From contig NZ_CP059556.1 in assembly GCF_024734405.1 (NCBI RefSeq), positions 372,001 through 436,000 on the forward strand: a DNA stretch of 64,000 nt. The letters are read 5' to 3'. The stretch comes from Saccharopolyspora gregorii. Its GTDB lineage: Bacteria > Actinomycetota > Actinomycetes > Mycobacteriales > Pseudonocardiaceae. Each line of letters begins with the position of its first letter. The first letter of the stretch is position 1. The notes beneath the pieces are model-generated. The model searched no databases. It saw only the letters and a list, made by a program, of their open reading frames with translations, and was not told where the DNA came from. Below are positions 61,228 to 64,000 of the stretch, in pieces. Made by a program: the position numbers and the translations under genes.

Positions 61228-62259
61228 TCAACGGGTGCGGGTCACCTTGGACAGCCCGCGCGGCCGGTCCGGGTCGCCGCCGCGGGCCAGCGCCAGCTCG
61301 AGGGCGAGCTGCTGCACCGGCAGGATCTCCAGCACCGGCGCCAGCTCCTCGGCGCACCCGGGCACCGGGATGTGGTGCTCCGCGGCGGGCCCGGAGCCGA
61401 GGGTGCGCACGTCGGCGCCGCGTTCGCGGACCACGTCGAGCACCTCGCGCATCGCGGCGCCGCCCCGTCCTCCGCCGCTGACCGCGAGCACCGCGGTGGC
61501 GGGGTCGATGGCGGCGACGGGCCCGTGCAGCAGGTCGGCACCGCTGTAGGCGCGGGCCGGCAGGTAGCTCGTCTCGGCGAGCTTGAGCGCCGCCTCCAGC
61601 GCGGTGGCCAGCGAGTAGCCGCGGGCGGTGGTGACCAGCCGCTCGGTGGAGCGCAGCCGCTGCACCGCCTCGCCGACCGCCGCGGTGCTCTCGGCCAGCG
61701 CCCGCCGCGCCAGGTCGGGCAGCCCGGCGGCGGCCTGCCCGGTGCCGCCGCGGATCGCGTCGACCAGCAGGTACAGCGCGAGCAGCGTGGCGCTGTAGGT
61801 CTTGGTGGCGGCCACCGCCAGCTCCTGCCCGGCGCGGACGTGCACCGAGAGCTCGGCGGCCGCGTTCAGCGCCGAGTCCGGCGTGTTGGTGATCGCGACG
61901 GTGGTCGCGCCGCGGCGGCGGGCGGATTCGGTGACCTCGATGAGGTCGGGCGAGCCGCCGCTCTGGCTGACCGTCAGCAGCAGCACGTCGCTGAGGTCGG
62001 GCTGCGCGCCGTAGAGGGTGGTGGTGGAGGGCGAGACGAGCCCGGCGGGCAGTTGCAGCAGGACTTCGATGAGGTACTTCGCGTACAGCGCCGCGTGGTC
62101 GCTGGAGCCGCGGGCCGCCAGCAGCGCGAAGCGCGGTTTGCGCTGCGCGATGGTGCTCGCGACGGCGGCGATGTCGGTGGCTTCGAGCAGCTCGGCGAAG
62201 ATCCGCGGCTGCTCGTCGATCTCGGCGCGCATGTTCTCGCCGGGGTTCGCCTCGCTCAT
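61228..62259 (-). CDS. SIS-domain sugar isomerase/deaminase (GlmS isomerase-like, AgaS/NagB-II type)
   Basis: The product is 343 aa from the ATG at 62259, preceded by GAGAGG. It has two SIS domains and no glutaminase domain. ARGSSDHAALYAKYLIE, TVSQSGGSPDLIE, AATKTYSATLLALYLL and GPVAAIDP are shared with the isomerase half of GlmS. It probably interconverts glucosamine-6-phosphate and fructose-6-phosphate with loss of ammonia. A dre site over its promoter indicates DasR control. Confidence 0.88.
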   Translation of the reverse strand: MSEANPGENMRAEIDEQPRIFAELLEATDIAAVASTIAQRKPRFALLAARGSSDHAALYAKYLIEVLLQLPAGLVSPSTTTLYGAQPDLSDVLLLTVSQSGGSPDLIEVTESARRRGATTVAITNTPDSALNAAAELSVHVRAGQELAVAATKTYSATLLALYLLVDAIRGGTGQAAAGLPDLARRALAESTAAVGEAVQRLRSTERLVTTARGYSLATALEAALKLAETSYLPARAYSGADLLHGPVAAIDPATAVLAVSGGGRGGAAMREVLDVVRERGADVRTLGSGPAAEHHIPVPGCAEELAPVLEILPVQQLALELALARGGDPDRPRGLSKVTRTR

Positions 62260-62282
62260 GGGTACCTCTCGCTGGGCCATCA

Positions 62283-62299
62283 GGTCTAGACCAATGTTA
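62283..62299 (-). promoter_or_regulatory. dre site (DasR operator) over the SIS gene promoter
   Basis: GGTCTAGACC (62283-62292) is the perfect core of the DasR-responsive element; on the minus strand it reads ATTGGTCTAGACCTG. The -10 TAACAT (62294-62299) is just upstream in the transcription direction, so DasR would cover the start of transcription. The leader would be about 28 nt. Confidence 0.85.
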
Positions 62300-62575
62300 T
62301 CGAACGTGCCGTGCCCCCGAGCGTGACCCGTGCGACACCGCTCCGGCCACCCGGCGTGCGGACCAAGATCATCAATGTGGGAAAACTGTGGAGAACGTGA
62401 TGGGCGTGTCGTCGTTCAGGCATGCTGGACGGGCCAGGTGCGGTGCGCGGGTGGGCGAGCTCACCGCCACCGCGTGCGGCCACCCCTCGTGCGGGGAGGT
62501 GGCGGCCCGGGGCCGCGGCCGGACATCGGGTGATCGAGCGGCGGCCATCGCGGCAGGTTCGGCGTAGGAGGACGA

Positions 62576-63331
62576 ATGCTGGAAACGTCGGTGTCCGGCG
62601 GGGCGGACACCCCGGTGCGCGCGCAGCGCGAACCCAAGTACTGGGGGCTCAAGCAGCACCTGCTGGACATGCTGCGCTCGCTACCCCCCGGCTCGCCGAT
62701 CCCCACCGAGCGCGCGCTGGCCGCCGAGTTCGACGTCTCCCGCACCACCGTGCGCCAGGCGCTCGCCGAACTCACCGTCGAAGGCAGGCTGCTGCGGGTG
62801 CAGGGCAAGGGCACCTTCGCCGCCAAGCCGAAGGTCGCGCAGCGGCTCCAGCTCTCCAGCTACACCGAGGACATGCGCGCCCAGGGCCGCCAGCCGGCGT
62901 CCCGGCTGCTGGAGGTCGTCGAGGAGCCCGCCGACCAGGAGCTCGCCACCCTGCTCGGCACCCGGCCCGGCTCGGCCGCGCTGCGGTTGCGGCGGCTGCG
63001 GCTGGCCGACGGGGAACCGATGGCCATCGAGACCACCCACCTGCCGCTGTCCCGGTTCCGCGGCCTCACCGGCCGGCTCGAATCGGGCGGCTCGCTGTAC
63101 CGGGTGCTGCGCGAGCACTTCGGCGTGGAGCTCGGGCACGCCGACGAGACCATCGAGACCGCGCTGGCCAGCCCGGAGGAGGCCGAGACGCTCGGCGCCG
63201 ACGTGGGCCTGCCGATGCTGCTGCTGTCCCGCCACTCCTTCGACTCCGCGGGCGAACCCGTCGAATGGGTCCGCTCCATCTACCGCGGCGACCGGTACAA
63301 GTTCGTCGCCCGGCTCAACCCGCCGCAGTGA
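62576..63331 (+). CDS. dasR: GntR/HutC-family regulator DasR
   Basis: The product is 251 aa from an ATG preceded by AGGAGG. The winged helix has [22 protein letters not shown]. The UTRA effector domain includes [37 protein letters not shown] and [19 protein letters not shown], which match the Streptomyces DasR sequence as I remember it. DasR represses amino-sugar and chitin-use genes at dre sites and is released by glucosamine-6-phosphate. It is divergent from the dre-controlled SIS gene. Confidence 0.92.
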   Translation: MLETSVSGGADTPVRAQREPKYWGLKQHLLDMLRSLPPGSPIPTERALAAEFDVSRTTVRQALAELTVEGRLLRVQGKGTFAAKPKVAQRLQLSSYTEDMRAQGRQPASRLLEVVEEPADQELATLLGTRPGSAALRLRRLRLADGEPMAIETTHLPLSRFRGLTGRLESGGSLYRVLREHFGVELGHADETIETALASPEEAETLGADVGLPMLLLSRHSFDSAGEPVEWVRSIYRGDRYKFVARLNPPQ

Positions 63332-63637
63332 TCGACCGGCCCGGCGCCGAGCCGGGTCCCGCGCTGTCTCCCGCGCCGACGGTGCCGCCGGAGACCGCAG
63401 CGCCCCTTTTCGGGGCCACCGGTTCGCGCCTCCGCGGCGCGCGGTTTCCGCTGCCCGGCGCAATGCCGGTTCGCCCTCCTCGCTCCGTTCGCACACCGCC
63501 GAGATCGAAATCCGCGGGTGTTCTCCTCGTTACCCGAAGTGGTAGTCATCACGAAAGCGCAACAATCGGGAGAATTGTGGCGAGATCATCCGTTGACAGG
63601 TTCGAGAGAGCGCGCACCAGATCAAGTAGGAGCCACA
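63332..63637. other. Intergenic region between dasR and the terminal membrane protein gene
   Basis: About 305 bp. It contains a weak GCCCC-TTTTC-GGGGC hairpin (63402-63416), a partial inverted repeat ACAAT/ATTGT (63564-63578) and a TTGACA -35-like hexamer (63593-63598) with no clear -10. Confidence 0.4.
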
Positions 63638-64000
63638 GTGGCGAAGGAGAATGTCGAACGGGGGGCGACCGGAACCGACGACGATGAGCCCGCGGAAAAG
63701 AAATCCAAGAAGATCGAATTGTCCGCCACGCAGGTCACCGGAGGCGCGCTCGCCTCGGTGACCGCGGCGTTCCTCGGCTCGTACCTCGGAGTCGCGGGAA
63801 CCGTGTTCGGAGCCGGTCTGACCAGCGTCGTCATCACGGTCGGCGGTGCCCTGTACCAGCGTTCCCTGGAGACCACCAAGCAGAAGCTGGAGGTCACCAA
63901 GGACAAGGCGAACGTCGTCGTCGCCCGCGCCGGGATCAAGAAGACCACCGCGATCCGGCAGCACGCCACCGCCAGCGCCCCGGCGTCCCGCCCGGCCCCG
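63638..64000 (+). CDS. Hypothetical membrane protein, 3' end outside window
   Basis: The frame is open to the window end, giving 121 codons from a GTG preceded by AGGAG. A charged N-terminus (EKKSKKIELSATQVTGG) leads into a hydrophobic region of about 35 residues with TAAFLGSYLGVAGTVFGAG and GGALYQ, probably two helices. A Lys/Thr-rich cytoplasmic part (LETTKQKLEVTKDKANVV) follows. It resembles a common actinobacterial membrane protein family of unknown function. Confidence 0.75.
   Translation, partial: MAKENVERGATGTDDDEPAEKKSKKIELSATQVTGGALASVTAAFLGSYLGVAGTVFGAGLTSVVITVGGALYQRSLETTKQKLEVTKDKANVVVARAGIKKTTAIRQHATASAPASRPAP

Overview
The window is about 64 kb of very GC-rich, gene-dense actinobacterial chromosome with many GTG starts. 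Its content points to the Pseudonocardiaceae, possibly a Saccharopolyspora-like genus. Supporting evidence is the CarD-IspD-IspF-CysS-TrmH / RadA-DisA-MutY / MhuD block, which matches the neighbourhood of Rv3579c-Rv3592 in Mycobacterium tuberculosis, plus AfsR/SARP regulators, an EspG protein, DasR with a dre site, and ectoine/hydroxyectoine genes. The genus is an inference from remembered gene content. I see no rRNA, CRISPR array, insertion sequence or phage module. One tRNA-Thr(TGT) is present.

Layout. 1-5.8 kb: the 3' part of an AfsR-type regulator, a DrrAB-type exporter and a membrane-anchored endonuclease/exonuclease/phosphatase-fold protein. 6-21.5 kb: the conserved core block: a sirtuin, heme-degrading MhuD, a YhgE-like membrane protein with a degenerate ABC ATPase, a 2H-phosphoesterase-like protein, mutY, an Rv3587c-like membrane protein, disA, radA, an LpqE-like lipoprotein, carD-ispD-ispF, a HAD hydrolase, cysS and trmH. 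21.7-25.2 kb: an MBOAT / NUDIX / AlgJ-like cassette that probably O-acetylates a surface glycan. 25.3-28.9 kb: a K+-channel-like protein and znuABC with Zur-like boxes.

29-31.4 kb: an MsmX/UgpC-type sugar-importer ATPase divergent from a LacI regulator, with several palindromic operators between them. 31.5-34.7 kb: aminopropyltransferase, DUF350, DUF4247 and DUF4178, a set known from PspA/envelope-stress neighbourhoods. 34.9-40.7 kb: an OtsB-GH15 fusion, OtsA and ThrE. 40.9 kb: tRNA-Thr. 41.4-43.1 kb: a VOC protein and a secreted trypsin-like protease. 43.5-47.2 kb: ectABC and ectD, with hairpins dividing the locus. 47.4-53.7 kb: a methyltransferase, an ADP-ribosylglycohydrolase, a second AfsR-type regulator followed by an 11-bp-period SARP-like box, and an SGNH hydrolase. 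54-59 kb: a very long proline-rich protein, EspG and a DUF3159 protein. 59-63.3 kb: amino-sugar genes (N-acetylglucosamine-type kinase, SIS isomerase/deaminase with a dre site, DasR) and an amidohydrolase. The window ends inside a small membrane protein gene.

Two window-wide patterns stand out. Seven genes have a TAnnnT hexamer ending exactly 6 nt before the start codon, which suggests leaderless transcripts. Two families of inverted-repeat elements sit at gene 3' ends. The most interesting single loci are the SARP-like box after the AfsR-type gene with no known target gene, the ABC/YhgE pair whose ATPase lacks most catalytic motifs, the EspG gene beside the giant proline-rich protein, and the multi-hairpin ectoine locus.
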